The notes under the pieces: model-generated
Database searches by the model: none
What the model was told of the DNA's origin: nothing
What the model saw: the letters and a program-made list of their open reading frames with translations, nothing else
Position numbers and translations under genes: made by a program
Shown here: in pieces, positions 8,831 through 19,490 of the stretch
Numbering within the stretch: position 1 is the stretch's first letter
Layout of the letters: each line of letters starts with the position of its first letter
Assembly: GCA_933207985.1 (NCBI GenBank)
Contig: OW240917.1
Span: 112,456,427 to 112,520,426 of the forward strand
DNA length: 64,000 nucleotides
Reading direction: 5' to 3'
Origin: Pelobates cultripes
Taxonomy: Eukaryota; Chordata; Amphibia; Anura; Pelobatidae

Positions 8831-9161
8831 TATTTTATCCTTGATGGTTTTTATGTTTTAGTTATATCAATTTTGTTCAATAAATTTGTTCATTTATTCC
8901 AACCCTTTGGATTCTTCTCCATTCATCCGGAAACAGCTCCATCAATCACAGAAGGGCCAGGATCACCCTGGAATAGATCCTGAAGCCATCTATACCAGAG
9001 CCAGGTTCCAATTGGCTCTGATTTTGTGAGTGTTTCCTTGTAAATATTGCTTTTATATTTATTGTAAATTGTCTGCACTATTGTATGCACTTTTCTGTTT
9101 CTGCAGCATTATATTAAGAAGAAGAACGTTTTTGAATAGCTCCATCCATTGTGTTTACATT

Positions 9162-9320
9162 GTATGTATTTTGTTGTTGGTATAGGGGATACCACACGGG
9201 TGTTTGAGCTACTGGAGTCACTTACTGTGTTGTCTGTATTTGTTGTGTACATTGTTGGGAGTATTTCTTTATTTATAAAGCTACTCCCTATCCCCTGACA
9301 TAACATTTAAGTGACTAATT
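9162..9320 (+). other. PLE-A second copy 5' leader
   Basis: Unique leader between the first pseudo-LTR and the ATG at 9321. No conserved motif was recognised. Confidence 0.6.
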
Positions 9321-10814
9321 ATGGCAATAACAGAAAATAGAAATTATCTGACTGCCAATATAGACTCAGTTTTTGGAAATAACGATATTATACCAAAAGA
9401 AATATATGAAGATAACAATATGTGCAGTAAAAATTTAGAACGAGCCTTGGTAAAAGAAATGAAAGCCAAATGGGAGATTGCTACTCTTAAGAAATATGTT
9501 AGAGAGAAAATAACACCAAGAGGCCTAAGGTTCTATAAAGATCCAGCATTTGATAGAGAAGATCCATATTTTATAGATGGATGGAATAAAATGCTAGATG
9601 GGTTCTCGTTTAGTGCGATGGGGTACATTGTATCCAGACGAGAAGAACACCTACAAAGCATTGATATGGACATTAAAAAATGGAAGGATAAATTAAGTAA
9701 TACCACTAGTCCAGAAATGTTTAATTCAATAATTATAGAAATTACAAAAAAAGTAGAAAAGGTAGAAAAAGATGTTATAGAGATTAAAAAGAAAAAATAT
9801 TTAAGAGACGTAAATGATTACAAATTAGGAAATGTAAGAAATTTTAATAAAAAGAATGAGACTCAAAAGCCATATTTTCAACATAACAATAGGGAAACAA
9901 GATCAAAAAGAATAAATTCTTATGAACAGCGAACCACTATTAGAAACAGGAGTTATGAAAAACCAATAGAAATTAATAAATTGAGAAATATGAGAGAAAG
10001 ACCCAGAGGAAATTATCCATATGACAACAGAACGTACAGTGAGGTAGTAAAATATCCAAAAGTTGATTATCAACGTAGAGAATTTAGACAATACAAAGGG
10101 AACACATCCAAAAAGAAAAGAAATTTGAGGAATAATAGTGAACCAAAAATTCCCTTTATATGCAATTATAGTGGGAACAATATAAAGATAAAGAAAATTA
10201 TCCATAAATATTGGCCTATATTACAGGAAGATCCAATTTTAAAACAGATCTTGCCTCCCAAACCAATGGTAGTATATAGAGGGTGTAAAAATTTAAAGCA
10301 AAGAGTCGTTAAAAGTAGCTTTACCACTAAACAAACCGAACATTTTTTAAATAAAAATAAGGGCTTTTATGGATGTGGTTTGTGTCTAGCATGTAGGGAA
10401 ACAAACCAAAAGAAAAGACATACTACCTCCTTTCAATATCAGAAAGATAAAATATTTACAATAAGGAATCAATTAACATGTTTCTCTAAAAATGTTATTT
10501 ATATCTTGAAATGTCCCTGCAATCTCATATACGTGGGAAGAACAATTAGAAATGTACACATAAGGGTTGAGGAACATGTGAGGAATATAAAAAAAGGATT
10601 AGAAACACATAGCGTTTCGAATCATTTTAAAATCCACCATAATAAAGATCCGAGAGATATGTTTTTTTGTGCAATTAAAGCGGTACATAGAGATTGGAGA
10701 GGGGGAGATTTTAATAGAAAAATAGGGGAAGAAGAGATGAAATGCATCTACAATTTTAAAACATTGATTCCATATGGGCTCAATCAAGATTTTGAACTAT
10801 GTCATTTCCTATAA
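9321..10814 (+). CDS. RT-deleted Penelope protein with GIY-YIG endonuclease
   Basis: A 497-codon frame keeps both ends of a Penelope protein but not its polymerase. Residues 1-257 are the lysine-rich N-terminal region. At KVDYQRREFRQ (about 10063-10092) the sequence leaves the frame seen in the first copy (whose next residues are PPRVERR) and joins the post-RT linker (IKKIIHKYWPILQED, KPMVVYRGCKNL). A CGLCLAC cysteine motif (about residue 352) and the GIY-YIG domain (VIYILKCPCNLIYVGRT, about 390-408, with catalytic-type arginine and the later glutamate in IGEEEMKCIYN) follow. It could bind and nick DNA but cannot copy RNA. The frame is preserved across the deletion. Upstream and downstream pseudo-LTRs would allow transcription. 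Confidence 0.85.
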   Translation: MAITENRNYLTANIDSVFGNNDIIPKEIYEDNNMCSKNLERALVKEMKAKWEIATLKKYVREKITPRGLRFYKDPAFDREDPYFIDGWNKMLDGFSFSAMGYIVSRREEHLQSIDMDIKKWKDKLSNTTSPEMFNSIIIEITKKVEKVEKDVIEIKKKKYLRDVNDYKLGNVRNFNKKNETQKPYFQHNNRETRSKRINSYEQRTTIRNRSYEKPIEINKLRNMRERPRGNYPYDNRTYSEVVKYPKVDYQRREFRQYKGNTSKKKRNLRNNSEPKIPFICNYSGNNIKIKKIIHKYWPILQEDPILKQILPPKPMVVYRGCKNLKQRVVKSSFTTKQTEHFLNKNKGFYGCGLCLACRETNQKKRHTTSFQYQKDKIFTIRNQLTCFSKNVIYILKCPCNLIYVGRTIRNVHIRVEEHVRNIKKGLETHSVSNHFKIHHNKDPRDMFFCAIKAVHRDWRGGDFNRKIGEEEMKCIYNFKTLIPYGLNQDFELCHFL

Positions 10815-10850
10815 AAAGATATAAACATTTACATTATTATATTTTTAGTT

Positions 10851-11968
10851 TTAATTATTTTATAACTATTTATTAAGATTTCAATTAATATCCTTTTAGA
10901 ATTTTAACCTATATACTATCGAAAGAGGGGGAAGGAGGGATAATTAATTATCTGACTATATTCCTGTTTCTTTTAAAATATTAATTTATTCATTTATTTA
11001 CACATACATTATAACAACACATGCATGGTCACTTTATATGCAATGAAGTAATTCACTTGTTTTATATAATCAGCACCATCACTTTAAATATTGGGACTTA
11101 ATATGCACATCGAATATATGATATGTATGTAAAAAAGAAATCTCATATAACTATGTTTGATATATGTTTTTTTTCTACTTTATGAGACACCTTTGTGGGA
11201 CAATGAAGAGTTATAGAACGCATATTCTGCGTTCTATGTATACATAAAAATATGCAGAAATATGTCTGGGACGAAAAGAAGACTTGGAACGCATATTTTG
11301 CGTTCCATTTATACAGGAGAATAGGAAAAGACAGACAACATTTGAAGTGGAACGCATCCTGCGTTCCACTTAGGATGGAACCCGGAAGTGACGATATCGT
11401 ATTCACGTGACCGGAAATACACGTCCCCACTTGGAACGGAACCCGGAAGTGATGTCACCGCATCCACGAGGTTGGGAATATGGTAATGAAGGTGTGGAAC
11501 GCACGCTTGCGTTCCAAAGGGAATTTAGCCGCGAATTTTAATAGACTAAAGAGGTATAAAAGAACATTGTCTGGACAGTGGTTGTGAGAGCTGACCGAGG
11601 AAGCCACAATAGGCGAAACGCGTTTTGGCTCACTTATTATTTTATCCTTGATGGTTTTTATGTTTTAGTTATATCAATTTTGTTCAATAAATTTGTTCAT
11701 TTATTCCAACCCTTTGGATTCTTCTCCATTCATCCGGAAACAGCTCCATCAATCACAGAAGGGCCAGGATCACCCTGGAATAGATCCTGAAGCCATCTAT
11801 ACCAGAGCCAGGTTCCAATTGGCTCTGATTTTGTGAGTGTTTCCTTGTAAATATTGCTTTTATATTTATTGTAAATTGTCTGCACTATTGTATGCACTTT
11901 TCTGTTTCTGCAGCATTATATTAAGAAGAAGAACGTTTTTGAATAGCTCCATCCATTGTGTTTACATT
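10851..11968 (+). repeat. PLE-A pseudo-LTR, second copy
   Basis: Direct repeat of 8044-9161. It has the same hairpins (11213-11516), the CCCGGAAGTG motifs, a TATA box at 11555-11562 and the hammerhead-like segment. The only difference I noted in the latter is T to C at 11596. It ends at TTTACATT, after which unrelated DNA begins. Confidence 0.9.
11577..11637 (+). ncRNA. Hammerhead-like core (PLE-A repeat, copy 2), mutated
   Basis: Same fold as at 8770-8830, but the core box reads CCGAGGA (11595-11601) because of a T to C change at 11596. GAAAC lies at 11615-11619. The changed base is the conserved U of CUGANGA, so this copy is expected to be inactive even if the first is active. Confidence 0.4.
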
Positions 11969-12229
11969 AAATCTATGTTTGCATTTATATGTTCTTCACA
12001 CCTATAGGGTTAGAGTAATAGTTGGATGGGTTTGAGGAATAAGCATTTTAAGGAGAGCAGTGTTACATGCTAGAGTATGTATAAGTACTGACAAAAATAG
12101 TGATCTAAGGACACCCATGGCATGGATAAAGGTAAAGTAGACCAGCTTACAATTCAGCAGAACATAACAGCTAATTAATAAGCGTAAATATATAGGAATC
12201 TGGCACCCCCTAATGCTTTTGGCATGGAA
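11969..12229. other. Intergenic DNA, nothing recognised
   Basis: About 260 bases flanking the PLE-A insertion on its right. No gene or repeat was recognised. Confidence 0.5.
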
Positions 12230-13380
12230 AAATCATTTTTGATGGTGAGCCAAATATAGGAAAATAATGCGGACCGCAATAAAAAAAAGAGAGCTCTAGG
12301 AAATAGGTAGTCTCTGGATAAGATATAAAAGATGGGTAAAATGCATGGTGATAATATTTATTTTACCAAATCAGCAAAAGTGGCAGAGTTTGCTTCTTCA
12401 GATCAGGCAGAATTGTGTTTAAAGTAGGGGGTATAGTTAGCTGTGGTGGCAGTCATTTGTATTCCTAAATAGTGCATGAAGTATTTTGCCCATTGAAAGG
12501 GAAATTATGTTTTCAAAAAAGAGACTTCAGGGGGGGTAACAGTAGGTCCTCAAATGTAACTCTTAGTAAAGTTTACCTTAAAATTAGAGTTTTCACTATA
12601 GATCTGTAATTCCTTTATCACAAATGAAGGGAGGACTTGGTAATTTGGTGTGAAAATAGTAAATAATCTGCAAGGGCCCCAATTTTAATGAGATTGTGAC
12701 TCGTGACTCAATATCACTAGAATGAATGGCTTGAATGAAGGGTGTAAGACAGGGGGCAACTTTGGCATGTGCTGTTTTTTTTTTTTTATAAATTGTGTGG
12801 ATGAATAGTGTCCATAAACTACCATTTTGTCTGTAGTAGAGGAATACAAGTATTGTATCTAGGCCAACCAACAAGTGCCAAATACAAGACTTTAAAAAGT
12901 GTATATAAAAAGAGACCAGTCCACCCTGTCAAAGGCCTTTTCTGATTTAATAGATAATAGAATAGATGGATTTTTGGAAATGAAAGCTTTATGTAGAATA
13001 TTAAAAACCTTGCTAGTATTATCTCTCACTTCTCTAAGCAGGTTTAACCTTGATTGTTCAGGGTGGACTAGTGCCAGGAGGAGAGGGAGTAATCTCCTGG
13101 CATGCATTTTTGTGTGCAGTATGACATATATATTTATTAAGGAAATAGGGTGGTTATTGCTGTGATTAGTTAAATCCTTTCCTTCTTTGGGAATCAGAGA
13201 TATGGTGGCTTCTAAATGAGAAATAATAAGTGTAATGGCTGTGCCAGGTGAGTAGAAACAATTTTGTAATGGGAGGTTTTGAAGACATCTTCTCCTGAAC
13301 TGTTCCTGATAGGGCTGTTTTAATAGCATGCAATAACTTATTATGCCATAAAGACTCATCAAGGGAGAGGGCTTAATTTA
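12230..13380 (-). pseudogene. L1-type LINE reverse transcriptase relic
   Basis: On the minus strand, 13362-12892 reads ISLIPKEGKDL, HPISLINIYVILHTK, DNTSKVFNIL and SIKSEKAFDRVDWSLF, which correspond to L1 RT blocks 1 to 3. After frame breaks, 12874-12596 continues with the FIQAIHSSDIESRVTI region and a decayed catalytic block (IIYYFHT in place of the usual ADD motif). The element lacks its endonuclease and C-terminus. Many substitutions and stops make it an old, dead fragment, much more decayed than the L1 at 55807-59692. Confidence 0.75.
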
Positions 13381-15861
13381 AAAAGTAGAATGTAAATATT
13401 TAGCAAGGTACAAGCATATTGCCAAAGCATCAAGGGAATGTTCCTTAATATACAAAGACTGATGCTCAATAAAAAAGAGAATCAAATGTGTAAGTGTATA
13501 GAGTCAGTTTTTAGAAAAACAATTGTTTCATTTTTCTCTTTATTTTCTTTTTGTCTTCCTTTTTAATGTATATTACCTAATAAAAAAATTAAAAAGACAA
13601 ATGTTTAAAAAAAAAGAGAAGAAAAGAAAAGAAAAGGAGAAAGGACCAAGTATGCAGCCTGAGGTTATGAAGAAAAATATACAGCAAACAGAGTCTCTCA
13701 GCCCGGAGACAGAACATTATAACGTCACAGACTCTTCTGTTTATGGCTCTGTGGTTTAAACGCTATACTCTCTCCTGTGAGTGACTCACCATGGCAGAAG
13801 GAGAGCTGGCCTGAGCAAAGCGGAGAGTATCTGTTGAGAACTGGATGCCCAACACAGCTTTTATCCATATATCCTAAGATGGGGATTATACCGTCCAGGC
13901 GTTATACAGTAGAGCTCTTAGTAGCTCTGCAAATAGTGAGTTAGTTTTCTATCTGGTTATACATTTTTATGTGTGCTAAAATTATTTACCTGATATACTG
14001 CACTATTATTTTGCTCTGTTTTTTATCTCCTTTGAGGGTCATACAATTTGCTACATTATCAGGATAACTTACATGTATGTATAAAACATTATTTTATTAT
14101 ATCCACTCTTTGGCGCGGTCTACCATTTTCTTTATATCCTAAATGTATTGTAGTATCTAATGGCCTTTTCAATACAGTGTTAAATAACATTTTAAATAAA
14201 GTTTTGTACAGTGGCCTGTAGATCCTCAGAAAGGGAACAGTGGGGCACATGCAGAACATGCATTTCTCCAAAGTGGTGTTGTCCTAAAGACAATAATATA
14301 TACAAAATACAGATTAAAGAAAACAGCACACACAAAGAAAACAAAGTTTTCAATTTTCATAAGGCCACTATATCACGTATCTTAACAATCAAATATGGAG
14401 ATACAGCTACAGCAAATGGCCATGTTGTATTAACCCCACCACTATGTCACCATAGCCCCATATCAGTGGGTCCTATACTCAATTTTACATGGGAGATGAA
14501 CATGCTAACTGAAATAATTACTGCTTAAATGGTTTCCAAAGTCTCTCCTTGAAGTGTTTTCCCTACAGATCATCATCCCCTTTTTGCTTTACCAAGATAT
14601 CAATTTCAGAACTTTTTTCTTTATAGTTCGATATTCCTGATTGAAGGAGACAGGGATCATACCAGCCAAGGTTATCTGGAGAAGGATTTGAAAAAGATGA
14701 TGACCTGCCATTTGGCATTCCAAACAAAATAGGTGTTACAGGTAGACTGGATGGTCAAGGACTATAAACTCTTGTTTGTGGTACAGATTAATTTAATGTA
14801 GGGGAAGGTGTTTTAGAAGCAGGTGTTTCAGAGAACATTATAGTAGAGGGATATTGTGGAGATGCAAAATAAACATCTGCTAAGGTTGGTTGTTGAACTA
14901 GTGGTGCTGATTTCATGACACTTATATGCATCTGTAGTGTTTATTAAAACCATGCATAAAATCTCACTCACTTCAGGCTCTGGGGAATTTAGTTGAAGGT
15001 ATGACCTATGGGTAGTTCAGGTACTTATGCCACATATCATGGACAGATACCTTGTGCCATGGGATATTCCAAAAAGGCTACAGTGTTCTCCATTAGGGGG
15101 AAGCAACTAGGGGGAACAATGCAGAAGGATCATCTAGAGGGACCACCCTTTATTGCCTACTCTTTGAAAGCATTCATGGTATTGACTGATAGAACTGAAA
15201 TGGTGATAGTGTCAATATATACACAGCTTGAATTTTGGTAAAACTAAAAACAACTTTAGGACAATTCAAAATAATATGTGTATACTTCAAATCCATTGAT
15301 CTAATAAAACCTATATGCTCCAAAATATAGACTTTTAAAACAAAATGCTTCACCAGAAGAAGATGAAAACTTGTATACAGGCCCAACATCTCCCACATTT
15401 GAAGAAACCTGATAGTTTCTTTCTAATCCACCTTATTTCTGGGACTTTATCATCTTCCTTCAATGCATTTGGCCAACTAAATTGGACAAATTTGTGGCCT
15501 TCCAAATGACAATCTTTTGGTCTTACAAAAATGTTATCAATATTATTTTCTATAAAACAACTTCAGTGATGTCAGTTTAAATTGTTTATGGTATGGTAAT
15601 TTTAAGAGATAATGGAATTTAACAATGTATGTGTTCATATGCTTTTTTATGTATAACACATGTATATTTAACATCTAAATAAAAATGTACTCAAAATGTT
15701 ATCATACCTGGAAATGACACTTCGAATGGAAGAAATGTGTTCAACTGATCTGCTGAGGTAAGCTTATAAGACTCTAAATTTAAATGGACAATGTACAAAA
15801 TAGTATAAAGGAGGGCAGGAAACAATGCAAATTGAGATGAATAAATGTGCTCCGTGTCATT
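13381..15861. other. Intergenic DNA, nothing recognised
   Basis: About 2.5 kb of AT-rich DNA with an A/G-rich low-complexity patch at 13595-13640. Short open frames have no recognisable domains. The 13680-13930 part looks like a dispersed repeat but was not identified. Confidence 0.5.
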
Positions 15862-15895
15862 TTACACAGCGTGGGAAAGTTCCCACGCTGTGTAA
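15862..15895. repeat. Perfect 34-bp palindrome
   Basis: Arms TTACACAGCGTGGGAA and TTCCCACGCTGTGTAA (16 bp each) are separated by two bases. It sits directly beside the foldback element at 15912-16040 and may be part of it. Confidence 0.85.
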
Positions 15896-15911
15896 TTTAA
15901 CATTAATAACT

Positions 15912-16040
15912 CTCTGATTGGTGGATTTCAAACCAACCAATTAGAGTGCTGTGATGGGTAAATGTAGAGACTTACCTGTCAGTCTCTTCATTTACCTGTC
16001 AGATCACTCTGATTAGATGGCGTAATCCCACCAATCAGAG
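15912..16040. mobile_element. Foldback (MITE-like) element
   Basis: The arms 15912-15972 and 15981-16040 are about 60-bp imperfect inverted repeats around an 8-base centre, TACCTGTC. The outer ends read CTCTGATTGGTGG and CCACCAATCAGAG. No coding capacity. The superfamily was not determined because no clear target duplication was seen. Confidence 0.7.
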
Positions 16041-16245
16041 TGGGAATTAGGGAGTTAACTACTTATTCATTCCTGTCATTACTTGACTGGCTAAGTACAT
16101 TTTATATGAATGTATGTTACTTGATTGTTCTAAGTGTTGAAAATGCTTACAGCTGAATCCTGGCTATGTTTGTATACTTTTTATTTGAAATTGTATACAA
16201 TGTAAAATTCTTCTTTCACTGGGTAAGTATATTAGTACTTAGGCA

Positions 16246-16478
16246 ATACTGTGCTTCGGAACTTCGAACTTCAGCACTTTGACACCTCGGAACTTCGGCA
16301 ACTTCGGCACTTCAGGACTTCGGCACTACTACACTTCGGAAATTTGGTAATTTCGGCATTTCAGGACTTTGGCAATTCGGCACTTCGGCAATTCAGCTAT
16401 TCAGAAGCACCCGGATTTCCGAATTACCCGAAATTCGGCCGAATTTTAATTCGGACCGAAACGAATTGCACATGCCTA
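16246..16478. repeat. TTCGG-rich minisatellite region
   Basis: Degenerate repeats of about 10-12 bases built on CTTCGG / AATTCGG, ending in an array of CCGAA/TTCGG palindromes and TGCACATGCCTA. Read on the minus strand the end begins TAGGCATGTGCA, which resembles hAT termini (compare TAGAGATGAGC at 28247). Possibly the end of a non-autonomous hAT; the other end was not found with confidence. Confidence 0.5.
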
Positions 16479-16968
16479 ATTTTAACATTGATGTTCCTGT
16501 CACTATATTTGTGTTTATCCTTTGTGTGGGATTAAGGTTTGTCCTTTTAATATTCTCCTTTTAAAGAGATTATATGCAATGATGTACCTTTGTGGTAGTA
16601 AGAGTTTTTCCAGTTGCTCACTTACATTGTGGGAGTTTCATTCATGTTTCTTTGGAAACCCTCTTGCTTAATTAAAGATTGATACATTTTGTGAGAGATC
16701 TATAGTTTTGCCTCTGAATGGGAACAATTTGTTTTGCAATTCTGGGTTTAGTGCAGAAAAGCTAAAAAAAAGAAAAAGCTAAACATAACTGTTGTTCATG
16801 GACTTTTTTATTTTACCAATAACTTTCATAATTTGATTGGGAAGCTAGACACATGAGAGATTTACAAAATCAAGACAAATAAAAACTGATTTATATTGAT
16901 ATATTTTCTTCAGCTGTACTAGTTAATTTTTTCCTTTTAAAATAATTTATTCATGATTAATGTAACCT

Positions 16969-17008
<40 letters not shown>

Positions 17009-18185
17009 ATTAGATGAATGCACTTAATATTAAAGTTTAGAATCAAGGTGGAAAAACTGCATAATAAATATGCCAAATTTCTACACCTATTGACACACAA
17101 AAACTGGGAAAATATTGTAATAATAATAAAAAATTATTATCCGATCACAGTCCTGTTTGGATGGAAATATTCATATTTAACGTTGCTGCTCATACTGCAT
17201 TCCTCACTGACCTGAACAAACCAATAGATTTATCTGTCTGTATATATGGAAAGATAATTATCTATAATATTTCAAAGTATGTATTATATCATGATCTATA
17301 AAAATCACTAGATGGCATTATTGAGTTTACAAAAACTATTAGCATAGCCTACAATTTATAGTGAATGTCTGAAGGCACTTAAAAGTACAATTTTAGAGAT
17401 GTTTTCAGTTTTGTGGAGAAACTCTACAAAACTGATCTTTCCAAAGCCACAGTCGTACCTTTTTGCTTGCCCATTTTTTCCTGCTTCCAACACATGAAAT
17501 TCCAGAACTGAGTGACTTTGATAATGGCCAAATAGTGATGGCTAGGCGATTGGGTCAGGTCATCTCCAAAATGGCAAGGGCCTGTGGTTCCAGTATGCAT
17601 TGGTAAGTACCTACCAAAGTAATGCAAGGAAGGAAAACTGGTTAATCGGTGTCATTGTTCTCTCTTAATCATCTTAAAGTGTTTAAAAAGGGATGGCTAT
17701 TAGTGCTTTTAAAAGAAGACTTCAAATAATATTATTTCCAATATAAGAGTTGATTTGTAGAATGGGATGTTTTAACATTGTTCCACTTGTTCTATTTCTG
17801 TATTATGACTTTTATTATTCATTTGTGGATGTAATTTAGTATATCATTGAATGGTGTATGCTGTAGAATTGTACAGTCACTTGATAAATAGATTTTCTGT
17901 TTTGCGGAGAGACTCAAGCACATGTAAAAGCTCAAGTCTATTGTAATAACACTGTTATCTGTGTTTCACTGAACATGAATTTTCAAACCATTCTATTTAT
18001 ATAATCATATACACCCTTCAAAATTGACAACATTGACACACTGACATTTATTTAACAAGGTATACACAGTGAATTACTTCTATACTAAGTAATAATTACA
18101 TTACCTTTAATCTAAAGCACACATTTATTACAACATGTTAACAATGCTTCAGAATAAAATATTTCTTACAGCAGACATGTCGTTA
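16479..18185. other. Intergenic DNA with a CA microsatellite
   Basis: AT-rich DNA with no gene recognised. A (TA)/(CA) dinucleotide run lies at about 16971-17005. Confidence 0.5.
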
Positions 18186-19490
18186 CAGTTAGGGGGAAAA
18201 GTATTTGATCCCCTGCTAAATTTTGAACATTTGTCCACTGACAAAGAAATGATCAGTCTATAATTTTAATGGCATGTGTATTTTACCAGTGAGAGACAGA
18301 ATAACAAAACAAAATCCAGAAAAAAACGCATGTCAAAAAAGTTATAAATTGTTTTGCATGTCAATGAGTGAAATAAGTATTTGACCCCTCAACTTAGTTT
18401 TGGTGGCAAAACCTTTGTTGGCAATCACAGAGGTCAGACGTTTCTTGTAGTTGGCAATCAGGTTTGCACACATCTCAGGAGGAATTTTGTCCCACTCCTC
18501 TTTGCAGATCCTCTCCAAGTCATTAAGGTTTCAAGGCTGATGTTTGGCAACTCGAACCTTCAGCTCCCTCCACAGATTTTCTATGGGATTAAGGCCTAGG
18601 TCAATCCAGGACCTTAGTGTGCTTCTTCATGAGCCACTCCTTTATTGCCTTCTGTGTGTTTTGGTTCATTGTCATGCAGGAATACCCATCCATTTTCAAT
18701 GCCCTGGATAAGGGAAGGAGGTTCTCACCCAAGATTTGATAGTACATGGCAGCGTCCATAATCCCTTTGATGTGGTGCAGTTGTCCTGTCCCCTTAGCAG
18801 AAAAACACCCCCAAAGCATAATGTTCCACCTCCATGTTTGACAGTGGGAATGGTGTTCTTGGGGTCATTGGCAGCATCCCCCCTCCTCCAAACATGGCGA
18901 GTTTAGTTGATACCAAAAAGCTAAATTTTGGTCTCATCCGACCACAACACTTTCACCCAGTTCTCCTCTGAATCATTCACATGTTCATTGGCAAACTTCA
19001 GATGGGCCTGTACATGTTCTTTCTTGAGTATGGGGACCTTGTGGGCGCTGCAGGATTTCAGTCCTTCACGGCGTATTGTGTTACCAATTGTTTTCTTGGT
19101 GACTATGGTCTCAGCTTCCTTGAGATCATTAGCAAGATCCTCCCGTGTAGTTCTGGGCTGATTCCTCACTGTTCTCATGATAATTGAAACTCCACCAGGT
19201 GAGATCTTGCCTGGAGCACCAGACCGGGGTAGACTGACAGTTATTTTGTGTTTCTCCCATTTGCGAATAATCGCACCAACTGTTGTCACCTTCTCACCAA
19301 GCTGCTTGGCAATGGTCTTGTAGCCCATTCCAACCTTCTGTAGGTCTACAATCTTGTCCCTGACATACTTGGACAGCTCTTTGGTCTTGGCTATGGTGGA
19401 GAGTTTGGAATCTGATTGATTGATTGCTTCTGTTGACAGGTGTCTTTTATACAGGTAACGAGCTGAGATGAGGAGCACTCCCTGGCCCTG
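18186..19490 (-). mobile_element. Tc1-like DNA transposon, right end missing, dead
   Basis: The left end CAGTTAGGGGGAAAAGTATT starts after a TA dinucleotide (18184-18185) and resembles vertebrate Tc1 termini. On the right the usual inverted end is absent: similarity stops near 19490 after TATACAGGTAACGAGCTGAG. The transposase runs on the minus strand and is broken. Confidence 0.8.
18601..19478 (-). pseudogene. Tc1-like transposase, broken
   Basis: On the minus strand, 19478-18921 encodes the paired-like DNA-binding half ([33 protein letters not shown]) and the first catalytic aspartate in VLWSDETKI. After a frame break, 18819-18601 gives [20 protein letters not shown] and a segment where the second catalytic motif (normally Q-D-N-D-P-K-H) has become TMNQNTQK. 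The aspartate is lost and the DDE glutamate region is missing, so the protein could not cut or join DNA. Confidence 0.82.

Larger units (their letters stand above)
8044..9161 (+). repeat. PLE-A pseudo-LTR, first copy
   Basis: 1118-bp direct repeat of 10851-11968, with no indels at a constant offset of 2807. It contains, in order, an AT-rich segment, four GGAACGCA/TGCGTTCC hairpins, two CCCGGAAGTG motifs, a TATAAAAG box and a hammerhead-like core. It serves as 3' UTR of the first copy and as promoter and leader of the second. Confidence 0.9.
176..11968 (+). mobile_element. Penelope-like element locus PLE-A (two joined copies)
   Basis: A Penelope-like retroelement locus interrupted by a DIRS insertion at 2071-8043. 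The first copy has an inverted RT-bearing head (176-1735, minus), a GIY-YIG tail (1736-2029, plus) and a 3' repeat (8044-9161). The second copy follows directly: leader 9162-9320, reading frame 9321-10814, 3' repeat 10851-11968. The repeats 8044-9161 and 10851-11968 align at a constant offset of 2807 bp with very few differences. The tails 1736-2029 and 10521-10814 align at a constant offset of 8785 bp. Partial tandem copies flanked by such pseudo-LTRs are typical of Penelope elements. The near identity argues for a recent insertion. Confidence 0.88.

Noticed and set aside
8044..11968. The two 1118-bp repeats as true LTRs of an LTR retrotransposon
   Set aside because: No TG...CA ends, primer site or polypurine tract; the enclosed gene is Penelope-type, so they are pseudo-LTRs from tandem copying.
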